This document shows, piece after piece, positions 43,160-53,242 of a stretch of DNA of 64,000 nucleotides (positions are counted from its first letter, which is position 1; each line of letters starts with the position of its first letter). Made by a program: the position numbers and the translations under genes. Where the stretch lies: positions 496,001 through 560,000 of the forward strand of contig CAWHEB010000001.1 of NCBI GenBank assembly GCA_963828285.1, written 5' to 3'. Under the pieces are notes generated by a model, which made no database searches, had not been told where the DNA came from, and worked only from the letters and a program-made list of their open reading frames with translations. This DNA comes from DAIOEK01 sp963828285 (GTDB taxonomy: Bacteria; Chloroflexota; Anaerolineae; Anaerolineales; Anaerolineaceae).

Positions 43160-43529
43160 ATGCCAACTGTTAAGACCTTAGAAGATCTAAAACGAATTCG
43201 TGAAGAAGCTCTTGAAAAACGCAAAGCCAAAACAACCACCGGCCACACCCAGGTGATCGTGGGTATGGGAACCTGTGGGATTGCCGCTGGGGCTCGTGAT
43301 GCGATGAAAACCATTCTCGATGTCATTGAAAAAGACAATCTCAGCTGGTGTCATGGTCACACAAACCGGTTGTATCGGTGTTTGTGAAAAAGAACCTATT
43401 GTGATGGTTATCAAAGGTGAAGAAGCCAAAGTTACCTATGGTAAGGTCACTGCAGAGGTCGCTACGAGGATCATGCGCGAGCATGTCGAAAAAGGAAACG
43501 TCGTCGCAACAAATGTGATCCAAATCTAG
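43160..43529 (+). CDS. HndB-like [2Fe-2S] ferredoxin-domain protein, one frame break
   Basis: About 123 residues. The N-terminal helix 'LEDLKRIREEALEKRKAK' and 'VIVGMGTCGIAAGARDAM' carry the first Cys; after one extra T near 43347, 'VMVTQTGCIGVCEKEPIVMV' carries the next two. The C-terminus is 'MREHVEKGNVVATNVIQI'. This is the thioredoxin-like ferredoxin family of HndB-type subunits in NAD(P)-linked hydrogenases. The ATG (43160) directly follows the HATPase stop and precedes the NuoF-like gene, the usual HndA-HndB-HndC order. Confidence 0.86.
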
Positions 43530-43574
43530 GATAGAATTTGAATTATGGATATTATTGAATGACAAGGATGCCTC

Positions 43575-45364
43575 ATGAAGTATTATCGTTCACATGTACT
43601 GGTTTGCATCGACCCAGAATGTCTATCAAAAGGTGCCCATGATGTATTGGATGCCCTGAATGACGAATTGGTGGCAGAAGGTTTGATCGATGAAGTCCAG
43701 GTGCTGGAAACATCCCGTATTGGCGGTTGTGCCAATGGTCCAGAAATTATGGTTTACCCCGAAGGTGTTCATTACTCAAATATTACGGTAGATGATGTCC
43801 CTTATCTGGTGGAAGAACACTTCCTCAAAGGTCGCAAGGTCGAAAAATTTATCCTTCCCGGAAGTAACCTTCGTGGATGAAGAACTTGGCGCTCCGAAAC
43901 CAAAAGAAGTCCGTATCGTCCTGCGGAATTGCGGAAAGATCGATCCTGAAAATATTGAAGATTACATCGCTGAAGATGGTTACCTCGCCTTAGGGAAAGT
44001 CCTGACCGAAATGACCCCGCAAGAAGTGATCGATGAAGTCCTTGCTTCCGGACTTCGCGGACGCGGCGGAGCCGGTTTCCCTGCCGGAAAGAAGTGGAGC
44101 TTTGTCGCGCATAAGAAAGATCCGATCAAATATCTGATCTGCAATGCAGATGAAGGTGATCCGGGCGCTTTTATGAATCGCCGTGTTCTGGAAAGCGATC
44201 CCCATTCAGTCATTGAAGGGATGATCATCGCTGCTTATGCTTCCGGTTGTACCCAGGGATACATTTACTGCCGGGCTGAATACCCGATTGCTGTTCGGAC
44301 TTTGAATATTGCCATTAAGCAGGCCCGACAAATGGGTTTCCTGGGTGAAAATATCCTCGGAACTGATTTCAGCTTTGATCTTGAAGTGCGAATGGGCGCC
44401 GGTGCATTTGTCTGCGGTGAAGAGACTGCTCTGATGGCATCCATCGAAGGTCGCCGCGGCGAACCTCGTCCGCGTCCACCATTCCCTGCTGATAACGGTT
44501 TGTGGGACAAGCCATCCAATGTCAATAATGTAGAAACCTATGCGAATGTCCCTCAAATTATCCTGAATGGCGCAGAATGGTATTGCCAGCATGGGAACCG
44601 AAAAGAGCAAAGGCACCAAGACATTCGCCATCGCCGGAGATGTCAAGAATACCGGCTTGATTGAAGTTCCTCTGGGAATTACACTGCGGGAAGTGATTTA
44701 TGATGTTGGCGGTGGCATCAAGGATGACAAGGGCTTTAAAGCCATCCAGACCGGTGGACCCATGGGCGGATGTATTCCTGCATCATTGATCGACCTGCCC
44801 ATCGATTACGAATCACTGGCCGCGTTGGCTCCATGATGGGTTCCGGCGGTATGATCATCATGGATGATGAAACCTGCATGGTGGATATTGCCCGCTTCTT
44901 CATGGAATTTACCCAGGATGAAAGCTGCGGAAAATGCACACCTTGCCGGATAGGCACGCGACGCATTCTGGAGATTCTTCAACGAATTTGTGATGGCAAA
45001 GGCGAGATGGTGATATCGAAGCACTGGAATGCCTATGCAAAGAGATCAAGACCAGCCAGCTCTGTGCGGTTTAGGCCAGGGTGCTCCGAATCCGGTCGAA
45101 ACCATTCTGAAACATTTCCGGGGTGAGTATGAAGCCCACATCTACGAAAAACGCTGCCCGGCGAAAGTCTGCAAAGCTCTGATCCGTTATGATATAATTA
45201 TGGATGCCTTGCACTGGTTGTACCGTATGCGCTCGAAACTGCCCCGTGAATGCCATCACGGAGAAAGACGACAAACCCATGTAATCGATCCGGAAGTTTG
45301 CGTGCGCTGTGGTATCTGTATGCAGGTGTGTAATTTCAATGCAGTCCAAGTAGTTAGATCTTAG
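43575..45364 (+). CDS. NuoF/HndC-like NADH-binding flavoprotein with ferredoxin domains, about seven frame breaks
   Basis: About 595 residues in several frame pieces. Domain order: an N-terminal [2Fe-2S] thioredoxin-like domain (Cys in 'VCIDPECLSKG' and 'IGGCANGPEIMV'); the FMN/NADH core ('GLRGRGGAGFPAGKKW', 'NADEGDPGAFMNR', 'GAFVCGEETALMASIEGRRG'); the [4Fe-4S] motif 'ESCGKCTPCRIGTRR' with the Cys of 'LCGLGQGAPNP'; and C-terminal dual [4Fe-4S] ferredoxin ('CVRCGICMQVC', and a first motif readable as CTGCTVCARNC once an extra T near 45213 is removed). Breaks lie near 43868, 44590, 44815, 45015, 45070, 45213 and 45280. It is the NADH-oxidising/ferredoxin-linked flavin subunit of the complex. 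Confidence 0.88.
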
Positions 45365-45414
45365 CGCTTGTACAAACCGGAATCCAAACCTATTGAACCA
45401 GGAGGAAGAGCATT

Positions 45415-45912
45415 ATGACTGTTGGTGTAGAGAACAAAGAGCAAGTTCTCTCGGCTGTTCAAAAAGCGATCGCAATTTATGGCAACAAGAAAGATGAGCT
45501 GATACCCATCCTCACCTTTATCAACCACAAGTTCGGATATCTGCCAGATTGGGCATTGACGGAAATCAGCAGTTTGATTGCATATTCCACAGAGCCGGAT
45601 TTTCTCTGTGGCAAGCTTCTATGATATGTTATCCACCAAACCGGTCGGAAAACATATCATCCGGTTTTGCGAAATCTGCTCCCTGCCATGTGGTTGGAGG
45701 ACGGGAAGTGTACCAAACCCTGCTGGATACACTTGCCAAATTAAACCTGGCGAGACCACTCAGGATGGAATGTGGACATTGCTGACAGTAAGTTGTCTGG
45801 GTGTTTGCGGTGTTGGTCCGGTCATGATGATCGATGAGGATGTGTTCGGCAATTTGACCCCGAACAGGTCCCTGAGATTCTCGTAAAATACTCGACCGGA
45901 GGTATTCAATGA
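45415..45912 (+). CDS. Second NuoE-like [2Fe-2S] subunit, four frame breaks
   Basis: About 165 residues: 'QVLSAVQKAIAIYGNKKDEL', 'LTFINHKFGYLPDWALTEIS', then in other frames 'HIPQSRIFSVASFYDMLSTK', 'RFCESAPCHVVGGREVYQTL', 'VSCLGVCGVGPVMMIDEDVF' and an end at TGA 45910-45912 that overlaps the ATG of the next gene. Breaks are near 45579, 45672, 45740 and 45862. The four Cys of the cluster are conserved. A GGAGG site precedes the ATG. It is a paralogue of the gene at 42038 and pairs with the second NuoF-like gene. Confidence 0.86.
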
Positions 45913-47551
45913 AAGCTTACCGTTCAATGGTCCTTGTATCCAGTGATCCCAAAAGTATCAAAGCGCCGGTGAAAAGAAGTCTATTAGAACCTGAAGCTGA
46001 GATTAAAACGCCTGGACTGCAGGATGAGATTTCTCTTTCGATGGTGACGGATGTGGATCGTCACGACGCTATTCCACTTGTGATCGTTTATCCTGAAGCG
46101 GTCATATATGGTCCCGTCAAACTTGAAGATGTTCCTGTGATTGTGGAAGAACATCTCTACAAGGGCCGAATCGTCAGCAATTTGGTTGCGTCCACAAAAG
46201 AACTTTCAGGAAGAATTGCCTGGTTGTCTGCCCGTCAGGGTACTCTTCCCGCTGAAAAACGTATCGTCACCGAGCGTGCTCGGATTGATCGATCCGGAGA
46301 ATCATTGATGATTACTTGACAGTGATGGTTATTCAGCCCTTGGAAAAGTCCTCACAGAAATGCAACCCTCGGATGTTATCGCCGAGATTGAAGCAAGTGG
46401 TTTACGAGGTCGCGGCGGCGCAGGCTTCCCAACCGGAATGAAATGGAAATTTGTTTCAAAAATTCAGAGCGAAAAGAAGTATGTCGTCTGTAATGCCGAT
46501 GAAAGCGAACCCGGTACTTTCAAGGACCGCGTGGTTTTCGAAGGTGATCCGCATCCGATCATCGAAGCGATGACGATCGCGGCTTACGCCGTCGGCGCGG
46601 ATGAAGGTTACTTGTACATTCGCGGTGAATATGCGTCTGGCGCAGGACCGGGTTCGCCAGGCCATCAAAACAGGCGAAGGAAATGGGATTGTTGGGGAAG
46701 AACATCTTCAACACCGGTTTTAACTTTGATCTGCATGTCCATACTGGTGCTGGAGCGTATATCTGCGGTGAAGAGACCGCTCTGATCGAATCCATCGAAG
46801 GAAAACGGGGCGAACCGCGAGCCCGTCCTCCCTACCCAACCACAAACGGACTATGGGGTAAACCCACCCTGGTAAATAATGTTGAGACGCTGGCGAATAT
46901 CCCGGCTATCATTCGCAACGGTTCAGCCTGGTATAAAGCTCTCGGCACACCCAGCAGCCCCGGCACCAAGGTCTATACCATGCTTGGGGAATGTCAATGT
47001 CACCGGTTTGATCGAAGTCCCCATGGGAATCACCTTGCGGGAAGTGATCAACATTTACGCCCAGGGAATGAAAGGCAACCACACCTTCAAGCTGGCTCAA
47101 ACCGGCGGCTCAAGCGGATCGATCATCCCCGCCTCACTTGCAAGATACCCCAATGGATTTTGATTCCTTCAATAAAGCGGGGTGTCCCTTGGATCTGGCG
47201 CGATGCTGGTTTGTAATGAAGAGACATGTGTGGTTGATCTGGCGAAGGTCCTGATCAACTTCTTCCGTAACGAAAGCTGCGGAAAATGCAGCCCGTGCCG
47301 TATCGGCACCCAACGATCTCATCGAGATCTTGGACCGTATCGCAACCGGTGCAGGAACGATGGAAGATCTCGATACACTCATCCATCTGGCGGACAGTAT
47401 GTACGCAGTATCCAATTGTGGCTTGGGTCAAACCGCTGGTACACCTCTCCGGGATATCATGAAGTATTTCCGAGAAGAAGTTGAAACTCACATCCGTGAT
47501 GGCGTATGCCCGACGGGTGTTTGTAAACTTGATGTAGTAGTAGCCGCATAA
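45909..47551 (+). CDS. Second NuoF-like NADH-binding flavoprotein, about nine frame breaks
   Basis: About 545 residues. The core is complete: 'GLRGRGGAGFPTGMKW', 'NADESEPGTFKDR', 'GAYICGEETALIESIEGKRG', 'NESCGKCSPCRIGTQR' and 'SNCGLGQTAGTPLRDI'. Two differences from the first NuoF are visible. The N-terminal thioredoxin-like domain keeps its shape ('PLVIVYPEAVIYGPV') but has no Cys, so it cannot bind a [2Fe-2S] cluster. There is also no C-terminal ferredoxin; the protein ends 'CPTGVCKLDVVVAA'. Breaks are near 46275, 46305, 46318, 46637, 46678, 46997, 47130, 47175 and 47312. Role: NADH-binding partner of the second NuoE. Confidence 0.87.
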
Positions 47552-47581
47552 AATCAAACCATTTTGAGGAGAATGAAAAAA

Positions 47582-48477
47582 ATGAACGGTGAATTTAACA
47601 TTGATCGCAATCGTGCCAGTCGATATGGCAACAAAAGCCGAGGCAGTCGGCATTAAAAAGGCAAATATGCCTTTCTGGAACAGCTTTATTCTTGCGGTTC
47701 TTGCAGGCGCATTTATCGCCCTCGGCGCTATTTTTGCAACGACAGTAAGTGCCGGCTCCATGCCCATCAAGGATGCCGCCGGAGTGATGGTTTTCGGTAC
47801 CGGCCTTGCCTTATGGTGTGGTCAGACTTCTCGCTGGTTTAGTTTTTACTCTCGGACTAATCCTGGTGGTTGTGGGTGGCGCTGAGCTGTTCACTGGTAA
47901 TAACCTGATCATGATGGCTTTCATGAATAAAAAGGTCAGCTCTGCTCATCTTGTTGCGCAACTGGGCTGTCGTTTTCGGTGGAAATTTTGTTGGTTCCAT
48001 TCTCACCGCCGTTATCATGTTCTACACAAAACAATACACATTTGGAAGCGGAGCAATCGGCTTGACTGCTTTGAATATCGGTGAAACCAAGTCCGGCTTG
48101 GATTTTGTTCAGGCGATCGCCCTTGGGAATCATGTGCAACACCATGGTTTGTCTGGCAGTCTGGATGTGCTTCTCTGCCCGCTCAACAACCGATAAGATC
48201 CTCTCCATCATCCCACCCGATCGCGGGTTTCGTGGCAGCCGGATTTGAACACAGTGTCGCGAATATGTATTTCATCCCGGTCGCCCTGTTTATTAAAGCC
48301 GGTGGAGATCCCAAATTCTTTGAAGCGATTGGAAAAACCGCAGAGAATTTCCCAAATCTGACCTGGGGAAACTTCTTTGTGAAGAATCTGCTCCCGGTAA
48401 CAATTGGAAACATCATTGGTGGTGCTATTATGGTTGGTGTTGTGTATTGGTTTGTTTATCTTCGTGGGAAAAAATAA
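47582..48477 (+). CDS. focA: Formate/nitrite transporter family channel (FocA-like), five frame breaks
   Basis: About 297 residues with six transmembrane helices once five single-base insertions (near 47607, 47808, 47955, 48122, 48210) are removed. Family marks: 'MPFWNSFILAVLAGAFIALG', 'GGAELFTGNNLIMM', 'LVRNWAVVFGGNFVGS' and the pore motif 'GFEHSVANMYFIP', whose His gates formate in FocA. Sitting between the NADH-linked subunits and the formate dehydrogenase gene, it very likely moves formate. That argues that formate, rather than another substrate of the family, is handled by this locus. Confidence 0.9.
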
Positions 48478-48496
48478 CTCTCGAGAAAGGTAATTT

Positions 48497-51266
48497 ATGG
48501 CTACAATTAACCATAAATGGAAAATCAATAGAAGTTCCACCAGAACTAACGGTTCTTGAAGCCGCCACACAGGCTGGAATTGAAATTCCAACTCTCTGCT
48601 ATCACAAGGATCTTTCGCCTTTTGGAGGATGCCGGCTGTGTATAGTGGAAGTGAAGGGTGCACGCCTTCCCATGACCTCCTGTACATTGCCTGTCACCGA
48701 TGGGATGGAAGTTATGACCGAATCGGAAAAGTTGACCGAATCCAGAAAAACCATTCTGGAATTGCTGCTGTCGGCGTACTACGATGCCAATCCCGACCAC
48801 AGATGACGGACATCCCAATGAACTGATCAAATGGGCAAAACACTATAAGGTGGATATTGCAAAAGTATCCGCGAAGCAGCCCAGATACCCTGTGGATAGT
48901 GATCCCAACCCGTTTGTTCGGGTGGATATGAATAAATGCATCCTTTGCGGACGGTGTATTCGCGCTTGTGCAGAAGTCCAGGGACGATTTGTGTGGGGTT
49001 TATCTGAACGTGGTTACGACACCAAGGTCGTCGCTGGTCTGGATGAAACATATGCTCGATGCCCGCTGTGAATCCTGCGGCGCCTGTGTGGCGTATTGCC
49101 CAACAGGAGCACTTGACAACAAACTGTCACATGGACTCGGCGTACCTGATAAGGTTGTGAGCACCATTTGCCCATACTGCGGTGTCGGATGTACGGTGGA
49201 CTTGAATGTGAAAGATGGAAAGATCATCCGTGTCACTTCCAGTCCAGAAGGTGCTGTGAATGGCATGCAGTTGTGTGTCAAAGGCCGCTACGGCTATGAT
49301 TTCGTCCATCATTCTGAACGTCTGACGAAACCTATGGTGAGGGAATACCTCCTCAAGGGGTGAACGGCCCAACAAAAAAGACCGCGGTAATTGGGTGGAA
49401 GTTGATTGGGATACAGCGCTGGATATTACAGCCAAAAAAATGGCCGGATACCGCGATATCGGATGGTCCTGACAGTGTTGGTATCCTGACATCAGCAAAA
49501 TGTGTAAATGAAGAAAACTATCTCATGAACAAATTGGCGCGCCAGGTGGTCGGAACGAATAACATCGACCACTGCGCACGTCTCTGACACTCCAGCACTG
49601 TGGCCGGTCTGGCCGCTTCCTTTGGTTCTGGAGCAATGACAAACTCAATGGATGATGTTGCAGAATTTGCAAAGGCGATCTTCATCATTGGGTCGAATAC
49701 GACCGAACAGCATCCTGTGTTCGGTACACAAATCCGCCAGGCTGTTCTTCGCCGTGGTGTGAAATTGATCGTGGCAGATCCACGCAAGATCGATATCACT
49801 GAATTTGCGACATTGCATCTCCGCTTGAAACCGGGCAGCGATATTGCCCTGTTGAATGGTTTGATGTACATCATCCTTGAAAAAGGTTACGAGGATAAAG
49901 AATTTGTTGCGAACCGAACAGAAGACTTTGAAGAGTTCAAAGCAAATGTAATGCAATACACTCCCGAGATCGTCTCTGAGATTACCGGCATCCCGGTGGA
50001 ACAGCTTTATGAAGCAGCTGAGATCCTCGGAACAACCAAACCGGGAGCAGTTCTTTGGGCAATGGGTATCACCCAGCATGTTGTCGGTGTGCAGAATGTA
50101 CGTACCTGTGCAAACCTGCAGATGCTGTTAGGCAACATTGGTGTACCTGGTGCGGGCGTCAACCCGCTCCGCGGACAGAACAATGTTCAAGGCGCTTGCG
50201 ATATGGGTGGTCTTCCGAATGTCTACCCTGCGTACCAACAAGTCCTCAATGACGAAGTTCGACAGAAGTTTGAAACTGCCTGGGGAACTCCCCTTTCACC
50301 TAAAGTAGGTATGACTGTGACTGATATGATGCCCGCTGCAGGCGAAGGAAAGATCAAAGCGCTTTACATTCTCGGCGAAAATCCGATCATGACGGATCCG
50401 GACACAAATCATATCCGCCACTGCATGGAAGAATTGGATTTCCTGGCTCTTCAGGAGATTTTCCCATCAGAGACCTCCATCTATGCGGATGTTCTCTTAC
50501 CCGGTGTAACCTTTGCCGAGAAAGACTGGAACATTCACCAATACCGAACGTCGTGTTCAACTCGTTCGCCAGGCGATTGAACCCGTAGGCGATTCGAGAC
50601 AGGATTGGTGGATCACACCGAAATAGCAAAACGTGTAATCAAGTACAGCAGCCGCAAGATCGATATGACTGCACCGAAAGCTGGTTGGGATTACTCAGGC
50701 AGCAGAATCCATGATGACAGAGATCGCATCACTTAACTCCCAGCTATGCCGGCGTTACCTATGAGCGACTTGAGAATGGCGATCGTTTGCAGTGGCCTAT
50801 CAAGGGAGTTGATCAACCAGGTACACCGATCCTGCATACCAGTCAGTTCACCCGCGGTAAAGGATTATTTGCTGTCACGCAGAATATTCCTCCGGTGGAA
50901 ATGCCTGATAAGGAATATCCAATGCTCCTGAGCACTGGACGTGTGCTTTACCACTGGCATGGTGGTGAGATGAGCCGACGGGCAAAAGGTTTGATGGAAG
51001 TTTATGGTGAATCGCTGGTGGAACTAAATCCCCAGGATGCCCAAAGACTTGGTCTTAAACCGGACGGGAAAGTCAGCGTTACATCACGGCGTGGATCAAT
51101 TGAAGCTGGAGTTTGGGTAACCGAAAGGGTGCCAGTGGGAATGGTTTACGCCAACTTCCACTTCCCCGAAGTACCTGCAAATGACTTGACTCTCGCTGCA
51201 TTGGATCCGATCGCAAAGATCCCGGAATACAAAGTATGTGCAGTAAAAGTTGCTTTGGTAGCATAA
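48497..51266 (+). CDS. fdhA: Selenocysteine-containing formate dehydrogenase, catalytic subunit, about nine frame breaks
   Basis: About 920 residues. Order: N-terminal [2Fe-2S] plant-type domain ('IPTLCYHKDLSPFGGCRLC'); two [4Fe-4S] motifs ('CILCGRCIRAC', 'CESCGACVAYC'); the molybdopterin domain with its own [4Fe-4S] ('ICPYCGVGC', 'CVKGRYGYDF'); and the C-terminal pterin domain ('YPMLLSTGRVLYHWHGGEM'). The active-site position reads 'NNIDHCARL', in-frame TGA (49585-49587), then 'HSSTVAGL', matching the Sec of FdhF-type enzymes, and a SECIS-like hairpin follows. Breaks lie near 48510, 48790, 49050, 49355, 49465, 50530, 50620, 50710 and 50745. It interconverts formate and CO2 in the cytosol. 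The His/Cys-type [4Fe-4S] motif of NuoG-like N-termini is absent after 'ILELLLSAYYDAN'. Confidence 0.92.
49585..49625 (+). promoter_or_regulatory. Sec UGA codon and bacterial SECIS-like hairpin
   Basis: TGA at 49585-49587 is in frame with conserved sequence on both sides. Exactly 18 bases later comes the loop GGTCT (49606-49610), closed by GGCC/GGCC (49602-49605 with 49611-49614) and extended by U:G (49601/49615) and G:C (49600/49616). The E. coli fdhF SECIS has the same GGUCU loop at the same 18-base distance. It would recruit SelB-Sec-tRNA. Confidence 0.88.
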
Positions 51267-51290
51267 CCTATCAATTTCGTATGTAACGAT

Positions 51291-51334
51291 AACAAGAGCA
51301 GCGGGGAATTCGCCTGCTGCTCTTGTTCTTTTTT
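51291..51334 (+). terminator. Rho-independent terminator of the formate dehydrogenase locus
   Basis: A perfect 12-bp stem AACAAGAGCAGC (51291-51302) / GCTGCTCTTGTT (51316-51327) with a 13-base loop, followed by C and T6. It lies 25 bp after the dehydrogenase stop. Confidence 0.93.
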
Positions 51335-51386
51335 GATAAAATTGTATATTCACACCGGTTCTGATGGAGTATGGTTTAATTAAATT

Positions 51387-52165
51387 ATGAGCAGTCGATC
51401 ACACCCACATCACTTTCAGACAATATTCGAATGATTCAGTCGAGTTGATCAAAACCAATGTTGCCATTGAAGCCTCTGTTTCATTAACGGTGAATGGTAA
51501 GGTCTGGTTGACTTTCCAATGTACTCCAGATTGTCTGGAGCAGATGGCGGTGGGATTTTTGTTCAATGAAGGTTTCGTATCAAAGATGGATGAAATTGCT
51601 TCCATTTACGTCTGTGAAAAACGGGACAATGTGGATATCTGGTTGAATCATGCCGCGGAAAAACCGGATACCTGGCGAAGAACATCCGGTTGCCACGGTG
51701 GAACAACCTCAACTGATCTCGAAAAAGATAAAGTTGAACCTATACTTGATCCAGCATGCCTTATCCGTTGCAAAACTTTTGAGCTTGATCTCTTCTTTTC
51801 AAGATAATCAGCCTCCTCATTCTGAGTCAGGCGGTGTCCACACTTCTGCCTTTGCGGATGGAGAAAAAATAATTTTTTATCAGGAAGACATCGGACGCCA
51901 CAATACTTTTGACAAAATCGCTGGCAGGATATTGATGGATAAGATCGATCCCATGATACCCATAGTTCTGACCACAGGACGGGTAAGTTCGGATATGATG
52001 CAGAAAGCGATCAGGCTTAGAACCCCATATATCATCTCCATGAGATCAACCAGTTCGATCAGTATTAATCTAGCCAATGACTGGGGAATAACCTTGATCT
52101 GCAGTGCAAGAAAAACCAGATTCAATGTTTTTGCCCATCAAGAAAGAATCCTGTCAGCCGATTGA
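51387..52165 (+). CDS. fdhD: Formate dehydrogenase sulfurtransferase FdhD, two frame breaks
   Basis: About 260 residues after bridging breaks near 51428 and 51775. Family features: 'IEASVSLTVNGKVWL', 'MAVGFLFNEGFVSK', the Cys loop 'RRTSGCHGGTTS' (one Cys where enterobacteria have two), 'SGGVHTSAFAD', 'YQEDIGRHNTFDKIAG' and 'LTTGRVSSDMMQKAI'. FdhD carries sulfur from IscS-type desulfurases to the molybdenum or tungsten cofactor of formate dehydrogenase and is needed for its activity. It follows the dehydrogenase after the terminator, in its own transcript or with the hyp genes. Confidence 0.91.
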
Positions 52166-52172
52166 TCATGAG

Positions 52173-52193
52173 ACCAATAAATTCTGTATTGGT
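52173..52193. repeat. Short inverted repeat between fdhD and hypA
   Basis: ACCAATA (52173-52179) and TATTGGT (52187-52193) form a perfect 7-bp inverted repeat with a 7-base gap, 17 bp before the hypA ATG. There is no T tract, so it is an operator candidate or a weak hairpin rather than a terminator. Confidence 0.35.
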
Positions 52194-52210
52194 TAAACCC
52201 AAGTAAACAA

Positions 52211-52556
52211 ATGCACGAATTAGCCATAACGGAGAGTATTCTCAGCATTGTTACAAAACATGCAATCGACTCTAATGCGGCGGCAGTATCTGATATTCAT
52301 CTCCTGATCGGTAGATTATCAAGTATCATAGATGATTCTGTTCAATTTTATTGGGAGATCATCGCAAAAGATACCATCTGCGAAAAAGCACATCCTCCAT
52401 TTCATCCGGGTTCCAGCACAACTTGAATGCCTATCCTGTGGAGCGAAATTTGCGATTGAGGCGGAATTAATCCCATGCCCCAAATGCGGATCTAATCGGG
52501 TAAAGATACTCTCTGGAAACGAATTCCGGGTAGAGAGCATAGAAATCACAAAGTGA
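52211..52556 (+). CDS. hypA: Hydrogenase nickel-insertion protein HypA, one frame break
   Basis: About 115 residues. The nickel-binding N-terminus 'MHELAITESILSIV' (Met-His-Glu) is intact. After one extra A in an A5 run near 52387 the zinc domain follows: 'LECLSCGAKFAIEAE' and 'PCPKCGSNRVKI', two CxxC pairs. HypA works with HypB to deliver nickel to the large subunit of [NiFe]-hydrogenase. First gene of a contiguous hypA-B-F-C-D-E run. Confidence 0.94.
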
Positions 52557-52562
52557 GATTGA

Positions 52563-53225
52563 ATGACTAACAAAACAACCATACAGGTCGTTGAAAATAT
52601 TTTGAGCGCAAATGATCAGATTGCCATCCAGAACCGTTCATTTTTGGATCAAAATGGTATTTTCTCTTTAAATATCATGGCATCACCCGGTTCGGGGAAA
52701 ACGAGTTTCATTCTTCAAACCATACAGCGGTTATCGGAGTTTTGTAAGATCGGCGTTGTGGAAGGTGATACCGCTGCAGTAACCATCGATGCGGATAAAG
52801 TATCCGCTGCAGGGATTCCTGCCACCCAGATCAATACTGGCGGGGATTGTCACCTGGATGCAATGATGCTCAAACAGGGATTTCATGCCTTGCCGTTAGA
52901 GTCCATCGATCTTTTGTTAGTAGAAAATGTAGGTAATTTGGTTTGCCCTGCAGCTTTCCAACTGGGAACCCATAAGAATGTTTTGATCGCTTCCATCCCA
53001 GAAGGAGATGATAAGCCTTATAAATACCCAGCCATGTATAAAGCCGTGGATGTCTTGATCATTAATAAAACCGACCTGTCGCCATATGTGGATTTTAATA
53101 TGGATTATTTCCTGGCTGGTGTTCGTATGTTGAATCCAGATCTGGTTCATTTCCCGGTATCATGCAAAACCGGGGAAGGTTTCCCTAAATGGATCGAATG
53201 GTTGCAATCACAGGTTCGAAAATAA
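52563..53225 (+). CDS. hypB: Hydrogenase nickel-incorporation GTPase HypB
   Basis: 220 residues, intact. SIMIBI GTPase motifs: P-loop 'MASPGSGKTSF', 'VVEGDTAAVTIDADKV', 'NTGGDCHLDAMM' (metal-binding Cys-His region), 'LLLVENVGNLVCPA' and 'LIINKTDLS' (NKxD). There is no His-rich or N-terminal CCxxC nickel-storage sequence, so it is the minimal form. It releases nickel to the hydrogenase precursor on GTP hydrolysis. Six bp separate it from hypA and 17 bp from hypF. Confidence 0.96.
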   Translation: MTNKTTIQVVENILSANDQIAIQNRSFLDQNGIFSLNIMASPGSGKTSFILQTIQRLSEFCKIGVVEGDTAAVTIDADKVSAAGIPATQINTGGDCHLDAMMLKQGFHALPLESIDLLLVENVGNLVCPAAFQLGTHKNVLIASIPEGDDKPYKYPAMYKAVDVLIINKTDLSPYVDFNMDYFLAGVRMLNPDLVHFPVSCKTGEGFPKWIEWLQSQVRK

Positions 53226-53242
53226 ATACTCCGGTTTCTAAA

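Noticed and set aside
42038..48477. Respiratory complex I (nuo operon)
   Set aside because: Only NuoE/NuoF-like subunits are present, with HndB-like, HATPase and FocA genes. No membrane or quinone-module subunits occur and the partner is FdhA, so this is a soluble NADH-linked complex.
43575..51266. Programmed ribosomal frameshifting in the complex genes
   Set aside because: There are too many breaks, at unrelated sequences and mostly from single inserted bases, without slippery heptamers or consistent direction. Sequence errors explain them better.
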